Of a DNA stretch of 64,000 nt, positions 21,234 through 33,127 are shown one piece after another. The notes below the pieces were generated by a model. The model did not search any database and was not told the origin of the DNA. It was given only the letters and a program-made list of their open reading frames with translations. Position 1 is the stretch's first letter. Each line of letters opens with the position of its first letter. The stretch covers positions 640,228 through 704,227 of the forward strand of contig MU006223.1 of NCBI GenBank assembly GCA_010093685.1. The letters run 5' to 3'. A program made the translations under genes and the position numbers. Source of the stretch: Ophiobolus disseminans (lineage: Eukaryota; Ascomycota; Dothideomycetes; Pleosporales; Phaeosphaeriaceae).

Positions 21234-23451
21234 TCAATACGCAGCTCGGTCTTGTTCCCGGTATCGACGCTCCTGTTCCTGCCGCCGAGCCTTCTTCTCT
21301 CTGTCAACCCGGATTTTATGAGCTTCAGTGCCGTCGTCCATGAGGACCTCCTTGAACCAAGGATGCTGTAATGCTTCTTTCGCCGTGATGCGCTTCTTAG
21401 GATCATATATAAAGATCCGCCGAAGGAGATCGAGGAATTGGCGGTTGAAGTCAGTGTGTCCGGGGATGGTTTCCTACGACAATTAGTTGTGATCTATAGT
21501 AGTTTAGTGAAAACCTACAGGAAGCTTCTTCATCGCCTTGACGTATTTCTTTGAGGCCTTGTTGGTCTCTGTGTTGGGGTAGTCCAGCTTGGAGTTCTTG
21601 AAATACCTTGCAGCCCTGTGATAGTTAGTTTGCTGATAGCATAACCCAGGGGAAAACCTACGCGTTTGCCGAGTTGCGTGACGAACTTCGGTCCTGCTTG
21701 ATCGCCTTCACAATGTCCCGATCAATCTTGCCTCCGCACACGGCCTCCATCATAGCCAGATGCTCGAGGTTATCGTGCGTCTGAAACAGGGCGTCGCCGG
21801 TGAAGAACTCAACTAGTATGCAACCAATGCTCCAGATGTCGCATGGGAAGCTCCAGCCAAGATTGAGGATAATCTCGGGTGCACGGTAGTGACGTGTCGA
21901 CACTACTGACGAGTGGTACTCGTCGTTGAAAGTGGCCGAGCCAAAGTCGATGAGTCGGATCTCTGGGTCGAGTAGTACCTTGCGGTGTCGCGCACTGCGG
22001 TTGACTGTCGTCGATGATGAGGGCACTGTCCGGTTGTACGTGAAGGTCTGGTAGTTGTTGTTGACAAGGAGGATGTTCTCGGGCTTCAAGTCGGTGTGGA
22101 TGAGGTTCAGATCGTGCAAGAAGGCAACGCTGGTGAAGAGCTGTTTCGCGAACTTTTGGATGTGAGAGCTTGGGAACGGCACGAAACCATTCGACTTGAG
22201 GAAGTCGAAGACGCTTTGGCCGTAGAGATCGGTGACGATGCAGATGTGGTTCCGGAAGTCGAAGCAATCCCGCAGATGGATACATCGGTTTATGTTGTGC
22301 TTGTCGTTGGATGCCAGCGTTGACAGCACTCTCAGTTCGATGCGGCTGGCGTCGCGGTACTTGGGCACTGATCTGATGACCTTGATGGCGCACTTGGTGT
22401 TTTTCCTCCTGTCGAAGGCCTGCACGACCTTGCCAAATGTGCCTTGGCCGAGGAGCTTCTCAATCTGGTCTGAACAAGTGTTAGCAATAGGACAGTAAAG
22501 CATGTGGAAGGACCTACATCGCTCAGTGAGGTCAGCCTCCGGGACTACGATGTAGTGACCGTCCTCGTCGTCGACCTTCTGGTCCTTGGTGTAGGACTTC
22601 TGCGTCGAGTCAGTAAGGCTGTGTATGGAAGGCAGTGCAGTGGATCTTACATCCGGGACAACCTGTACGTAAACATCTTTCGCCTTGATGACCGGGTTGG
22701 GTGGAGGCTGGTAAAGGCTGAAAGGGTTGTCGTCGTGGTCCAGCTCTCGCCGTTTGGTCTGCTTGGCTTCGTCCTGCGCTACTGCACGCGTCCGCTTCCG
22801 CTTCTGTCCGACCGCGGTGTTGTCGAGCGGCGAGATGTGGTGTCCTGTGCTCGCCTGCGACCCCAATGAGGTCGCTGCAGTGTTGAGCGCGGAGGTGGTC
22901 CGGTCTGTGGATCTGGAGTGGTTGGGCGAGTCGTAGTAGGGCGTCTGCGTGGTCGAGTAGGATGTCTGCTGGTTGTAGACTGGGTCATATGCCGTGGACG
23001 CTGTCGTCTTGCGCTTCTTGTCCGTGTGGCGAACCGAGCCATTCGTGGCAGTCCTGGCAGGGCCCGGTTGGCGCGGTGGTTGCGGCGCCGGGTCCTCGTC
23101 GTCGTCATCGATAACAATGACCTCTTTGGGCAGGCCGTTCTTGTAGAAGTCGGCCCAGTCGGGGTTTCGCCGTCTGCTGGCCGACCCCGGCGCGCTCATG
23201 CTGTTCATGTCGGGCGCAGATGCCGTCGAAATGGGCGGCAGCTGCTGGGGCTGGCGGGTGTGGGCGCTCGCGGTCCTGCGCAGATCGGTACTGGAGGTGC
23301 CGCCAGGGTAGCCGTTGTACAGCGAATTGCCTATCCGGGCCGAGGCGTTGGTGAGCTGGGCATTGGGAATGTTTGGCTGGTATGTCTGGTGGTGAGGATA
23401 GAATTGATGATGGGGCGGGAGGGTGGCCGTGGCTGTGGAGGGCGTCGACAT
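21234..23451 (-). CDS. LAMMER (CLK-type) dual-specificity protein kinase
   Basis: A homologue of Kns1 (yeast) and Lkh1 (fission yeast), kinases that phosphorylate SR-type and other proteins in growth, stress and splicing control. Five exons are inferred: 22651-23451, 22518-22599, 21662-22469, 21519-21615 and 21234-21473, with four introns of 45-51 nt, giving 675 residues. The long N-terminal region is Ser/Pro/Thr/Gln-rich with basic patches. The kinase domain starts at YQIEKLLGQGTFGKV and contains HTDLKPEN (HTDLKPEN instead of HRDLKPEN is characteristic of LAMMER kinases), LIDFGSATF, and STRHYRAPE. The signature motif appears as EHLAMMEAV, so the usual final Arg is replaced by Ala. The end LLRRIFIYDPKKRITAKEALQHPWF is typical. 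The exon/intron plan restores one continuous kinase domain with all phases matching. Confidence 0.9.
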
Positions 23452-25746
23452 GGCTGTGGAGTCTTCTCGGCGAGCGAGAACTGGCGTAGGACCGCGGCTT
23501 CTCCAGCGTCCTCAGCACGTCGGTGAGGCGGCAAACGGGCGCCCGAGACGCGGAACGGGGTGAGTGTGGGCGGTGGGCGGGCTGCTTTTTGGCTGTGTGC
23601 GTGCTGTTGACGGCGCAGAGAGGCGCTATCGCAGGCCGGGGCGGTCGTCGAGGGCGATGCGGAGAGCGTCTTCAGGCCGCTGGCCGCCGACTCAAGGGCA
23701 TCAGGATGCTGCGTGGACGGTGGTAGGGGCGACGGTGGTAGGCAGGCGGAATAATGGCCGTCTCTGATGCTGCCACAGGGTGCTGCTGGGGATGTCGTGG
23801 ACGCCAGGCGAAGTCTTGACCATGCGGAGAGTGATGAAGTGGTCCGTGTGCTCGGTCTCGTCACGCAACTCTCGCACTGCACCGTCATTCGTTTCGCGCG
23901 TTTTCTCGCGCCGCATACACGCCCGCCCTCTCTGAGCACGGCGCACCTGCCTCACGCGCGGTATTCTCCTCTACAGTCAAGCACACGCGCTGGGAGAACG
24001 GGGCCGCAGCCTGTGAGGGCGATGCAGCGTCACCTGCTTGCCGTCGAGGGTGGGCAGGTCATGTAGCTAAGCGTTGAATGGAGACATGCCGCCCGATCCC
24101 GATTAATATCCATCCAAACTGCTCTCTGTCCACTCCGCACGCCTTGCTCGTCCGCCGGCTCTACACTCCCAGTGGCAACGTCGCATAGTCGACATTGATT
24201 TCTCTGCCTACACCTGCTACTTCGAGTGCGTGTGCAAGGCCAAGACTGGGGTCAGCCTACTCGCTCGATTCGGCGCTTGAGAGCCGGAACCAGTGAGTAC
24301 ACTGTCGCTGAATCACGCCAGGACCACCAACAGGTCGCAGGAGGACCGTTGAATGGAACTTCAATCTATGTAGAGCGGTTGGACTAAGAAAAGGGATGCG
24401 TCACACAAGACCAGAACGTGCAATGCTTGGTGAACAGGCCGCGCGCAATGTTGGTCGTTTGGGACGACGCATGCTCAGTTGGCGGCGTCGCAGCGCACAG
24501 CCTGGTGAGGGCTCTGCGTCCTCTTATGCTGCGCACACATTCTCGATGCTGTAGTGGACTGCCTTGCACGTGTACCTCAAGTCGTCTTTTTGCTGGGTGG
24601 TACCGCGGATACCGCCAGCCCAATGTACTTTCCCTATCTGGGCATCATAGGATGATCACGTGCATAGTGCAACATCCACCCAGCACGGGACGACGTCCTT
24701 CAAAGATAAAGATCCGCCTCTATCAGTAAGATTCCACGCAGCTTATCTGCTCGTCTGCACTCTTCTCCAGGTACACGCTGATGTCAGCGCGGCCTGCCAG
24801 TTACCGGTACTATGGGGCGTTTCCTCATCTTATCCGGCGAGGTATCTAGCCGTCGTCTTGGTCAGGAACGCGGGGCGATTGAGCTTGCAGCTACTGCTGG
24901 ACTTCATCATAAGGCTTTGGTCGCGTTCTGTGCTTCGGTGTATCAATGATGAGGCAGAATCTAGATGCGAGGTGTTAAGATCCGTCTGGATTCCTGTCCT
25001 CGAATGCTCAGCCTTTCGACGTCTAACTGCACCCACTTCGTCAACGTCATCGCCTCACTATTTCGTCCACCTCACCGGCGTCGCCAGTATCACATCATAC
25101 CTGGCCCTCATATTCCTCTTCCACACGCAAAGGGATGCAAGGCGCCCAGCATTAGCGATCACACCGATCGGTAACATGGGGACGGGTTATTGTCAGCAGT
25201 TGACTCGTCGCATGCGCTACGCGGAGTCGTTGCTGCACGTCTCAGAACTGGGCAGCGGGTGTAGCGCTAAGGCTAATTTTCTCCGAGTCTTCACCATTGG
25301 GTTGACAAGGGTTGGGCAGGTCGCAATGTTTCGTGTGGTGCGCGCTGCCGGCTGGAAACATAAGAAGTCAGGCCTAAGGAAATACTTGACATTGCTATTG
25401 ATATCTCGAATGAGTGACTGAGCCTACTACGCCAGAAGCCAGACCCAAACATAAGAGAATGTCGTTAGTGTTTTGTAGGGTTTCTCAATGATGAGCGAAA
25501 AGAAATGCAACATAAAAACAACGTCCAGCTAACATGTCTGAGTGCAGACTGAACTTGAGTACAAATGACGCGAACAGGTTCTCAAACAGCCGATCCAATG
25601 CAGTGTAAGGTTTAAACAGTGGAAAGCCGCCGCGCAAAATGCAAGTAATGAAGCCTCCAATGAGTAAAAGAAAGTAGCGTTTACCGGCGAATCTCGTAAA
25701 AGCGATCTGTGGTGGTTCATGGGAGCCGAGGGCCGGGTCCAGAGTC
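23452..25746. other. Gene-poor stretch, about 2.3 kb
   Basis: This lies upstream of the LAMMER kinase and downstream of the aminotransferase. The part near 23460-24060 is GC-rich, with overlapping open frames on both strands, as expected of a long 5' UTR/promoter. An open frame at 24660-25421 has no ATG near its beginning and no recognisable motif, so I do not call it. Confidence 0.5.
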
Positions 25747-27446
25747 TCACGAATTCGATGGCATCGATTCGTCCAACCCTTTGAAGTAGTCCTCGATGAG
25801 TGTGGCAGTACGCTCGACAATGATGTCGACCTCTTCCTCTGTGATGTTGAAAGCCGGCGCCAGGATGATGTGGTCGCCGTCTGTGCCGTCGACAGTGCCA
25901 CTGCCGGGATATACCCAAACGGCATACTGTTTTGTGAGACCTGTGGGTTGATCAGAAGCTGTCATGTTCAAAGGTCGTACAATAAACGAACCCATGCGAT
26001 GGATTTCATCGGCAATATTCAACTTTGATTCAAAGGGCGTCTTGGTGAGCTTGTCCATAACAAATTCAATCTGCCAGGCGTTAGAGGTTCTGCAGATAGA
26101 GAGGAGAGTTGCGAGATGAACATACGGCCCAGAACAATCCCTCTCCACGGATATCACCAACGTAGGGGTGGGAGCCGAGACGCTCCCTTAGTTTCCGCGC
26201 GAGTATCGGACCCTTCTGTCGAACGTTTTCCAACAGTCTGTCCTCGTCGATTATCTTTAGCGTAGCGAGGGCCATTGCGCAGGCCAGAGGATGATTCTGG
26301 AACGTATGTCCATGGGCAAACGCTTCTCCTGACCCCTTGAAAGCTTTGGCGACTTTGTGGCCCACAAGCATGCCGGAAATCTCTGCAAACCCCCCTGCCA
26401 GCCCTTTACCGATCAGCTGGATATCCGGTACAACTCCCGACTTTTGCCATGCATGCATGTACCCCGTTCGGCCCAAGCCACACATGATTTCATCGAAGAT
26501 GAGGAGTATATCGTATTTGTCGCAGACTTCCCTCATTGCTGCAAGGTAGCCGTCGACTGCCGCAACACATCCAAGAGCCTAGAAACGAAGTCAGTAATGC
26601 CATCAATAAGGGAAAGACTAATGATGTGATATCCGAAGAGTGATTTAGCATTGAGGTGGGAATTTACTCACCGCGCCTACGACGGGTTCCACAATAAAGC
26701 CAGCGACCTTCGTGGGACCCAGCGTTTCAATCATGTCGACAAGAGCCTGTTTCAGCCGCTGTACATACGCTGCGTCTGTTTCGTTGTCCAACCGCTCGCG
26801 GTAAGGATAACACGGAGGAACAGTCCGCATATTCTTTGCTAGCATGGGCTCGTAATAAGCTCTTCGTGCCTTGTGTCCACTAAGATCCAGAGCATCAAGC
26901 GTTGCTCCATGGTACGAGCGATCACGAGCTATGAAGAAAATGCGGTCCTCCTCTGGGTTCAGTTTCGCCCTCTTATGATATTGTCTCGCGAGCTTCTGAG
27001 CCGCGTCTATGCCGTTCGATCCTGGATGATATTTAGCATTGGTCAAGGCTGGAGAAAAGTTTCCTACCTGAACCATAGAACATCACTTGCGCCATCTTCC
27101 CGTCCGTCGAGTCGACCAACCAATTGGCAAGATCCACCGACACCTGGGCATAAAAAGACAGCGAGGGCAGGTAACTGATGCCCTTCCGAAACTGCTTCAC
27201 CATTGCTTTTTCCACGCGTTTATCTGCACGTCCAATGCAGCTTACAGCAGCACCACCAGCGGCATCGTAGACGCAAGTTCCATCTTCAAGAACGTATTCG
27301 TTACCCTCTCCACGCTCCACTTTGAACAAGGGTCTTTTGGGCCTCATGTTGAAGAGGCAGTTTCTGAGTGTCGTTGTCGCGCGGGTCAAACGGCTCTTTG
27401 ATTCGTACGGCCCAGATCTTGGGCTGAACGAGACACTGGGTGCCAT
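25747..27446 (-). CDS. Class III pyridoxal-phosphate aminotransferase
   Basis: This is a fold-type I PLP enzyme of the omega-aminotransferase group, transferring an amino group from a non-alpha amine or amino acid to a keto acid. The exact substrate is not evident. Exons are 27068-27446, 26672-27021, 26126-26578 and 25747-26070 with introns of 46, 93 and 55 nt, giving 501 residues. Visible family elements are YGSGSNGIDAA (cofactor phosphate site, spanning intron 1), SYHGATL, IVEPVVGA, LIFDEIMCGLGRTG with the PLP-nitrogen Asp at about 272, and LIGKGLAGG with the Schiff-base Lys at about 301. HTFQNHPLACA and GDIRGEGLFW follow. The first ~33 residues precede the conserved fold and are basic and hydroxylated, so a targeting peptide is possible but unproven. 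Confidence 0.88.
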
Positions 27447-29346
27447 GACGACCGAGAGATGTCCAGTCGATGGACTGCGTGAGAGAATGGGTGAACAGAT
27501 TAGGGTGGCTTGACAGATAGCGTTCCAGAAATCAAGGACGTGAAAGGAAGGACGAATAGAATGATGAAAAAATTGAGGTACTGGATAACAGTTCTGGGGA
27601 GGATGACTGTTGACTTTATACCGCTTTGGCCCTGCACGAGGACGGGCAACTGCACGTGATCATTAGGGCGTCATTTTAGGAACTTAGTTTGCGGCTTGAC
27701 GGCGGACCCCTAGTGCACCAGTCTTCAAACCAAGGGCGGCCCGATGGCCTGCATATGACCACCGGCCCGTTCGGAAAGCCTAAAACCGGAGCGCTCCACA
27801 AACATAGCGGTGCGAACAACTAGACGGTGTGTGCATGTAACTGGCGATTGACATGGAATAGCAGCAACAAGCGGTAAGTCATTGACGGTGCGATCACGTC
27901 CTTCGAACATGATATGAACCAAGCTTACTCAGAGCCTCGTGATTGGCCTTGCCATTGAATCAGGCTATTGTACTTGATGCTTGTTCCTAAAAGTCAAGTC
28001 TTGCATGTCGTTCGTGAGAGTCGGTTGACGTACAGGGATTAACAATGCCTGCCGATCTGCACACATGCGGCGCATTGCATGCATACGAAACTTGGAGATC
28101 CGAAGACTAGGATAAGGAAGGCGAGTTTTTCCTGATGGATGAGCTGGAAAGCACCCCTACACGTCAGCTATGCGACGCTGGAGGCTGAGAAGTGCGATGT
28201 TATCGGAGCGCGCTCTGTGGCCTACATAGCCGAGCCGCAGTCGTATGACAAGCGTGGATTGAGCCAAATTCTGTCGTTCTTCACTCCAGTAGATATTTAT
28301 ATGCCGACCGACATGATGACTTTACTAGGCTGGTATATGCATGTTCCGTATCGGATGCTGCCAATTTCATGCTGTGTCACGATTCTAGAAACCAGGTCTT
28401 GGCTTTTTGCTGAAGCGCAACGTCCTACATATGTGAGAGCAGGTGAACACCCGCCCATCTCGTGCCTCGTGGATACGAGAGATGAGTGGCCCAACACCAA
28501 CGGTCCACAACATAACTGCAAGCGCCACCTGACCGATTGAAACGGAGGGTTCTTGAACGGCTGGTTCTGGCAGTGCTGGCTTTTCCACAACATGGATAGC
28601 ACAGTATCCTCAATCCTCGTCTTGGACGGTGGCGGTTTTGCTAGTGAGCCCGCCCCAAATGTGAGCGGATAACACAAGTTCCTCTCGGCATGACAGGCTG
28701 AACAACATCGTCTCTGCCGAGGATCGAGGCCTGCCAGGAGTGCCCAGGCAGTTGGATCTTGCCTCGAAGGATCAGCTGCAGGTGCATCGAATGACCGGTA
28801 CGTGGGCACGCCGCGGGACAGACAGGCTGAACCACATGACGGTTCGGGAACCGTAACCTGCATCCATCCTGGACCATAGCAGAGCCAGATATGGAACTGC
28901 AAAAGCAAAGATAAATTCAACGGCCAAGTTAGCGCCAAATACAACAAATATTGCATATCGAGCAGTGATCGCCAAGGTGAAGGAGCGGCCAGTTCAAGGT
29001 AGGGCTCGACTCGGCCGCCCGCCCCACATGTCCGAGGTCAAAGAAGTGGTGGAGAGGTGCTCGCGTTGGATGACTTGAGCCGGAGTCTGCGCCTGACCTG
29101 GATGCGGTGTGCGAAGTACCGTCTAGTCAGTCTGGAGGATGCAAAGCCGAAGATGCAGCCTCCGGGCCGGTCTTGGCGTGCTAACCGAGCCGAGAGCACG
29201 GTTTCCTTTCTCAACGTCGTCGACCCCCGCTGTGCGACTTCCCCACATCCACATCGACAACAACACCGACCGACACCGAGGTAGATACCGCGGCACCGCG
29301 CTATTCCCGGCACAAGAGTGGGCAGAGACGCCACAGACGCGTCAGC
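27447..29346. other. Gene-poor stretch, about 1.9 kb
   Basis: This is the promoter side of both the aminotransferase and SRP19. Open frames such as 28297-28956 on the minus strand have no protein-like motif and overlap frames on the other strand. A short word, GACAGGCTGAAC, is present twice (near 28694 and 28821). No gene is supported. Confidence 0.45.
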
Positions 29347-29394
29347 GTGAGTGACCAAACGGCTGCGACTGCATGGCGGCTAACAATTGCACAG
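29347..29394 (+). other. Possible 5'-UTR intron of SRP19
   Basis: A GTGAGT donor, a CTAAC branch-like element and a CACAG acceptor delimit 48 nt just upstream of the SRP19 start. The length matches coding introns in this window. Joining the flanks opens no in-frame ATG before a TAG at 29282, so an intron here would lie in the 5' UTR. Confidence 0.35.
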
Positions 29395-29434
29395 GATTGG
29401 ACCAGTCACGCCCGTCGGACTCGAGATACACGCC

Positions 29435-30184
29435 ATGAATCCACGCATCGAGGAAGTGAGCGAGTCGGAGGAGGAGGACTCCGATCCCGAGGAGATGGAT
29501 ATCGACGATGTCACGTCCTTGATCACACCACGAAACATCCCCGCCGCTGCCGCCTCGTCGCACTCGATGCCTTCGCAGCTACTGCAGCCGCAATCGCCCG
29601 CTATCAAGACGTCCATGGACCGGGAGAAGTCCAAGCACTACCAATGCTTGTACCCTGTATACTTCGACAAGGCAAGGACGCGGGCCGAGGGGCGCCGAGT
29701 AGGGCAGGAGCTGGCGGTGGAGAGCCCCCTGGCCCGAGAGATGGCAGACGCAGCAGCAAACTTGGGCCTGCGAACAGTCTTTGAACCAGATAAGACCCAC
29801 CCCAAAGATTGGAGCAACCCAGGGAGAGTCCGCGTGCTGCTCAAGCAAGACGGCAAGCTCATGGACGAAGATGTCAAGAACAAGCACCACCTCTACATTC
29901 TCGTATCGCAGTACCTGAAAGCGAACCCCACGCAGAAGACCACGCCCTTCCGGCTGCCAATCGCGGGTATGCCAATGCCGAAAGAAATGCCTGAGCCCGC
30001 GATACCGAACGGTTGGAAGATGAGCAAAATTCTGCCTCTTCATTCGCCTGCGCTGACTGGCGGCGGCGTTTCGGACAATATCCTCCAAGATATGATGGCA
30101 GAGATGCAAGGGGAAACTGGGGCTGCTAGCGGGGCAGGCAGTGGGGCAGAGAGCAAGAAGAAGAAGGACAAAAAGAAAAAATGA
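29435..30184 (+). CDS. SEC65: Signal recognition particle 19 kDa subunit (SRP19/Sec65)
   Basis: This subunit binds SRP RNA and allows SRP54 to join the particle, which targets nascent secretory proteins to the ER. The protein is 249 residues, starting at MNPRIEEV; the frame extends upstream but without an ATG. After an acidic head (EESDSEEED-type), the SRP19 domain begins with YQCLYPVYFDKARTRAEGRR and continues with VESPLAREMADAA, HPKDWSNPGRVRV and a hydrophobic strand near LYILVSQYL. The C-terminus ends in a lysine tract (KKKKDKKKK), common in SRP19. Yeast Sec65 is slightly longer. Confidence 0.92.
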   Translation: MNPRIEEVSESEEEDSDPEEMDIDDVTSLITPRNIPAAAASSHSMPSQLLQPQSPAIKTSMDREKSKHYQCLYPVYFDKARTRAEGRRVGQELAVESPLAREMADAAANLGLRTVFEPDKTHPKDWSNPGRVRVLLKQDGKLMDEDVKNKHHLYILVSQYLKANPTQKTTPFRLPIAGMPMPKEMPEPAIPNGWKMSKILPLHSPALTGGGVSDNILQDMMAEMQGETGAASGAGSGAESKKKKDKKKK

Positions 30185-33127
30185 GGCAGCGCTGGAAAGT
30201 GCCGCTCACCAATCAACAGTCGAGTGCCATGGGCTGATAATCGACCGGTTCGACGGAGGCCGTGGGGATAACCTGTGGTCCGTGCCGCGCGCTTGCAGCG
30301 TGCTGAGCTGCCAGCGTATGATCCGTCGCCTAGACACGCGCTTTGCAGCTGTCAGGGCATGAGAGTCTGCCTCACGTACACTGTATCAGCAAAATCTAAA
30401 AGCGATAATTTTCGGCAGTGACCCGCATCTGCCGCTTCAATTTGTTAACCGACAAGCGGCGCGTACGGGGCTGTCTCTCGTCCAGAGCTCCCATCCCGAA
30501 GCTTCTGTAGAGGCACAACAAGGCTCTCCAACACCCAATGCATTTCACAGAGACTAGATCGCTCTACACTCAGCTCACAGTAATATGACATGTTCACTTT
30601 CCTGCCCAAGCAAGGTGCACTGCATCCGATGAACTTGACGCTGATTCGCTGACGTTACATCGTTGCATCACGAGGTTTTCCCGTGAATGGATGCCTGCCT
30701 ATTTAACTGGCCGCTATACTACCACAAAAAAAGACAAGTGCACGACGGCTATGCTACATGAGGTTGACAACGAACAGTGTGCGAAGAGCACCCCTCCCCT
30801 TAGCCATCTAATAATAGTTGATTACTTCGACCCGTCTGCCCTCCGCGGATCATCCAACGCCTGCAGCAAAATGGGTCGTTAAAGCTGCGAGCTGCAAGCC
30901 ACTGAGCCATGAACCTGCACAACACGTTCCGCCTGCATGAGCTTACCTCCGACGCATCGTTGCTCGCATCCCCGCAGCCCCATCAACTTAGCCTCGTTTC
31001 CCAGGGCAGTGACAAAGTTTCATATACAAAGCAACAACTCGAGCCGCGTAGCAACAGAACAGGACCCTGGAACCGACCGTGCCCCCCGTGTTCAGCTCGG
31101 CAGAGGCGTTTATTCGATGATCGCTTTACATTCGCTTCGCCCTGCAAGGCATCGGTCGAACACTACTTAGTACAGCGTTGCCGCCGTCCATCCACCATGC
31201 AACCGGGTCAGGGGTAGCCGATTTGGCTTATCATCTAAGTGGCCCAATCCCATAAATGTCCTTGAGTGGACGTCAGATGTGCGATCCTCATCGGTGACTG
31301 CAGTGCCGCGCACAGGGTCGGGTTGCGCATACGGCTTTAACGGTGTCTATCTGGAGGTTCATGCTCTTTGCCGCTTAGATCTAACAACTCCTTGCGTCGC
31401 TAACCGCCCGCTCTAATAGGACTTTTCGAGATGCAACTCCGAGAATTGCATTCAACCATTGGCAACGAAAGTCGCCGACGGGAACGGCACAGCAGGGTTG
31501 CAAAGCGGCAGCAAGCGATAAAACTTGACCGATTACAAGCGGCACAAGATGTACGAGCAAGAGTTTGCCATGAAGTGTTCGATGCGGACAACTATCAAGA
31601 ACAGAGCTAGGACTGGGCCAACGTTAGACGCAATGGCGGAAAGGGACCCGAGGAGGATTTCACTTTGGACTTGCAGCTTACAGCTTGGCTAACATGTTTG
31701 CTAATAGTATCTGTACACAACCTCCGACCAAGGTCGTAGTAACAGGGCCTCATATGTCCCCTTATGCTCTACCTCCAAGCAAAGCGATTACATTATGTAA
31801 CACCAAACTTGATCGCAAGTATGAGCCTTTTTCTTCTGCTGTCGTCAACATCATCCTTGGACAGGCATTGAACGGTCAAAAAGAGGCTTGGGCTGCATAT
31901 CGATATCCAAGATCCAACGCGTTACACAAGATCGCAACACTGACTTGCATATACGGTTCCCAACGTCACATTAGAAAAATTTCTTCCTTCTCTGAAATAT
32001 TTCAACATGAGACTGCGACCACACATCAGGATGAACTACCATGGAACGGAAGATCTAACCGCACGAATCAAAGCTATCATACTTCACCTCAAGCAGACGC
32101 CGGTCGCCAACATCACCTCACGCATGAAAAAAATACGACATCTGTCCCGCGCGGAGCCTAGCCCAAAGTCCTGCACTGCATACACCGCACATACCCCCTC
32201 ATGCCCATCAAACCCTAAACACGAACTCACCCCGCGATCGCCACATCTAGAAACGCCACCGCAGCCACACCATGCACGATCTGCCGGCCTGCACCAACGT
32301 CGTGCAACGTGACAGCACGCGAGGCCAGCGAGCATTACAATCATGCATCCGACGTCAACGCATTCAACTCACCGCTTTTCCAGTAGGCCTTGCCGTGGCT
32401 AAAGGTGACCACCGCATGCCCGTTGGACGAATATCGCCACGCCCGTTGGAAAACGCGTGTCAGCATCGCACGGCATGGAGTATGTGAACGGCCGTTGACG
32501 GCCGTGATTCGATCCCAACAACGCATCTCGAGGCACTGCTGCTAGGTGCGGGCGGTGGTGATGTGACCGGTGAGCAGGCCAATTTGATGGGCTGTTCGTA
32601 GTGCTGGGTAGCGTATTTTGATATCTCGACGGCCCAATGACATGTATGGATAAACGTTCACCGGCACATGCAACCCGCTCGAGAAGATTGAAAAGCCAAT
32701 GCAATGCCAACAACACACGCGATCACGGTGGCACGACATAAACGGGTTTAGTCAACCATGTACCCTTGAACCCTGTAACATGCAAAGGAAACTGCACCTA
32801 GAGCAAACCATGCATAAACGACTACCCTTGAATAGAAGAATGAACTAACACGCCCGCTCCACAAGAAAACGCTATCCATAGCGTCCGGGCGACGCACAAA
32901 TCGGCAAACGCCGTTGCCAGAGAGTGATCTTCGGCCCGTAGCGTACCCGTTGGTGAGAACAATAGCCGTAGCGCAATATTCCAAAATGTACATTTGGTAA
33001 ACGAGGACGCAACTAACAACGGGAGACAAAAAAAACACAAACGCCATGGCCTCGCCACCGGAGACGGAAACAGAAATGTGCTCCGTCCACTTGAAACACT
33101 GCCCTGTGCGCGCCCTCCTGTCACGCT
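30185..33127. other. Gene-poor stretch, about 2.9 kb
   Basis: This is the longest stretch without a gene. The open frames (for example 31685-32161 and 32007-32312) overlap each other in different frames and show no motif or splice support. I see no transposase, reverse transcriptase or terminal repeats. It could be intergenic DNA or a strongly decayed insertion; the sequence alone does not decide. Confidence 0.45.

Noticed and set aside
24660..25421. Open frame of 253 codons on the plus strand
   Set aside because: It begins at GTG rather than ATG, has no recognisable motif, and lies in a region with overlapping frames on the other strand.
28297..28956. Open frame of 219 codons on the minus strand
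   Set aside because: Cys-rich random-looking text with overlapping frames on both strands and no family resemblance.
32490..32525. Second tRNA-like B-box (GATTCGATCCC)
   Set aside because: No acceptor stem or A-box pairing upstream.
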